From Carboxylicivirga sediminis (GTDB lineage Bacteria; Bacteroidota; Bacteroidia; Bacteroidales; Marinilabiliaceae), in NCBI RefSeq assembly GCF_018156225.1, contig NZ_JAGTAR010000023.1, positions 1 through 64,000 on the forward strand: a stretch of 64,000 bases of DNA. The letters are read 5' to 3'. Shown one piece after another: positions 63,815 to 64,000 of this stretch. Every line of letters starts with the position of its first letter. The stretch's first letter is position 1. A model generated the notes under the pieces. That model saw only the letters and a list, made by a program, of their open reading frames with translations, was not told where the DNA came from and did not search any database. Position numbers and translations under genes: made by a program.

Positions 63815-64000
63815 ATGATTGATGATATGGCAACATTGGATAATTATAAGTTACTGAGAGAGGAAATTGATGCAGCAACTATTAAGCTATGGAATGAACA
63901 TCATAACAATATGGCTTGCAAAATGGGCTGCGATAAATGCTGTCTGAATTTTGATGTATTTCCCATCGAGTTTGATTATATCAAACAGCAGGTTGAAGAG
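63815..64000 (+). CDS. YkgJ-like cysteine-cluster protein (partial)
   Basis: The gene starts at 63815, or at the in-frame ATG at 63827, and runs off the window. The visible part contains MACKMGCDKCCLNFDVFP, the C-x3-C-x2-CC spacing of YkgJ-type metal-binding Cys clusters. Only 62 codons are seen, so the fold cannot be checked further. Confidence 0.75.
   Translation, partial: MIDDMATLDNYKLLREEIDAATIKLWNEHHNNMACKMGCDKCCLNFDVFPIEFDYIKQQVEE

Noticed and set aside
1-64000. tRNA, rRNA or insertion sequence
   Set aside because: No cloverleaf, rRNA motif or DDE/serine/tyrosine recombinase was seen; intergenic gaps were read individually, but a covariance search was not possible.

Overview
The window looks like a chromosomal segment from a member of the Bacteroidota. 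Evidence: several start-proximal boxes match the TAnnTTTG -7 consensus of that phylum, Shine-Dalgarno sites are scarce, and there are TonB receptors with STN or carboxypeptidase-like N-termini, a DUF4249 lipoprotein, and the gene order ftsX / DUF3098 / uppP / truB / queA. No rRNA or tRNA gene was seen, so nothing below phylum level is claimed.

Layout. (1) 1-6.1 kb is an AT-rich accessory island. It holds two orphan C-terminal enzyme modules that share a PEG(A/V)TGG linker: one with HExxH, one with a JAMM-like H-x-H...S-x-x-D signature. Each is followed by a small exported protein. Two lipoprotein paralogues share a 383-bp near-identical 3' half, two decayed fragments of the JAMM module are present (3002-3105 and 4694-4749), and a lipoprotein gene carries an in-frame nonsense codon. 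I read this as a graveyard or reservoir of polymorphic-toxin tips and immunity genes. (2) 6.1-11.4 kb has an S41 protease, a DUF559 nuclease gene sitting inside an array of palindromic repeats, and pbpC. (3) 11.5-20.9 kb has outer-membrane uptake genes: an OprC-like TonB copper receptor with a Cys-rich partner, and an STN-containing TonB receptor operon divergent from a DUF4249 / plug-domain operon. (4) 20.9-28.3 kb has nadB, two glycosyltransferases, DAHP synthase, ilvE, a TSUP permease and a TatD-like hydrolase. (5) 28.3-31 kb is a YtrA-type GntR / ABC exporter operon with a candidate operator. (6) 31-40.7 kb has a Tat-type amidase, a diacylglycerol kinase, typA, a cobB-like synthase, a TtcA-like enzyme, an exported glutaminase paired with a porin, a YdeI-like protein and a macrodomain protein. 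(7) 40.8-46 kb has two ECF sigma / membrane anti-sigma units, one with a repetitive surface-type protein, and an orphan histidine kinase. (8) 46-56 kb has acylphosphatase, an AspT-like exchanger, a beta-barrel protein, APS reductase, phosphofructokinase, a tandem universal stress protein and the conserved ftsX-to-queA operon. (9) 55.9-61 kb is a surface-glycan cluster: three glycosyltransferases, a flippase and two methyltransferases. (10) 61.2-64 kb has a small membrane ORF, a PIF1-like helicase with a C-terminal HTH, and the start of a YkgJ-like cysteine-cluster gene.

How the parts fit. Most of 6-64 kb is ordinary core metabolism and envelope biology. The two regions most likely to hide something less described are the cassette island at the left edge and the DUF559 gene inside its palindromic repeat array at 8.15-9.03 kb. 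All functional statements come from motif reading; no database search was run.
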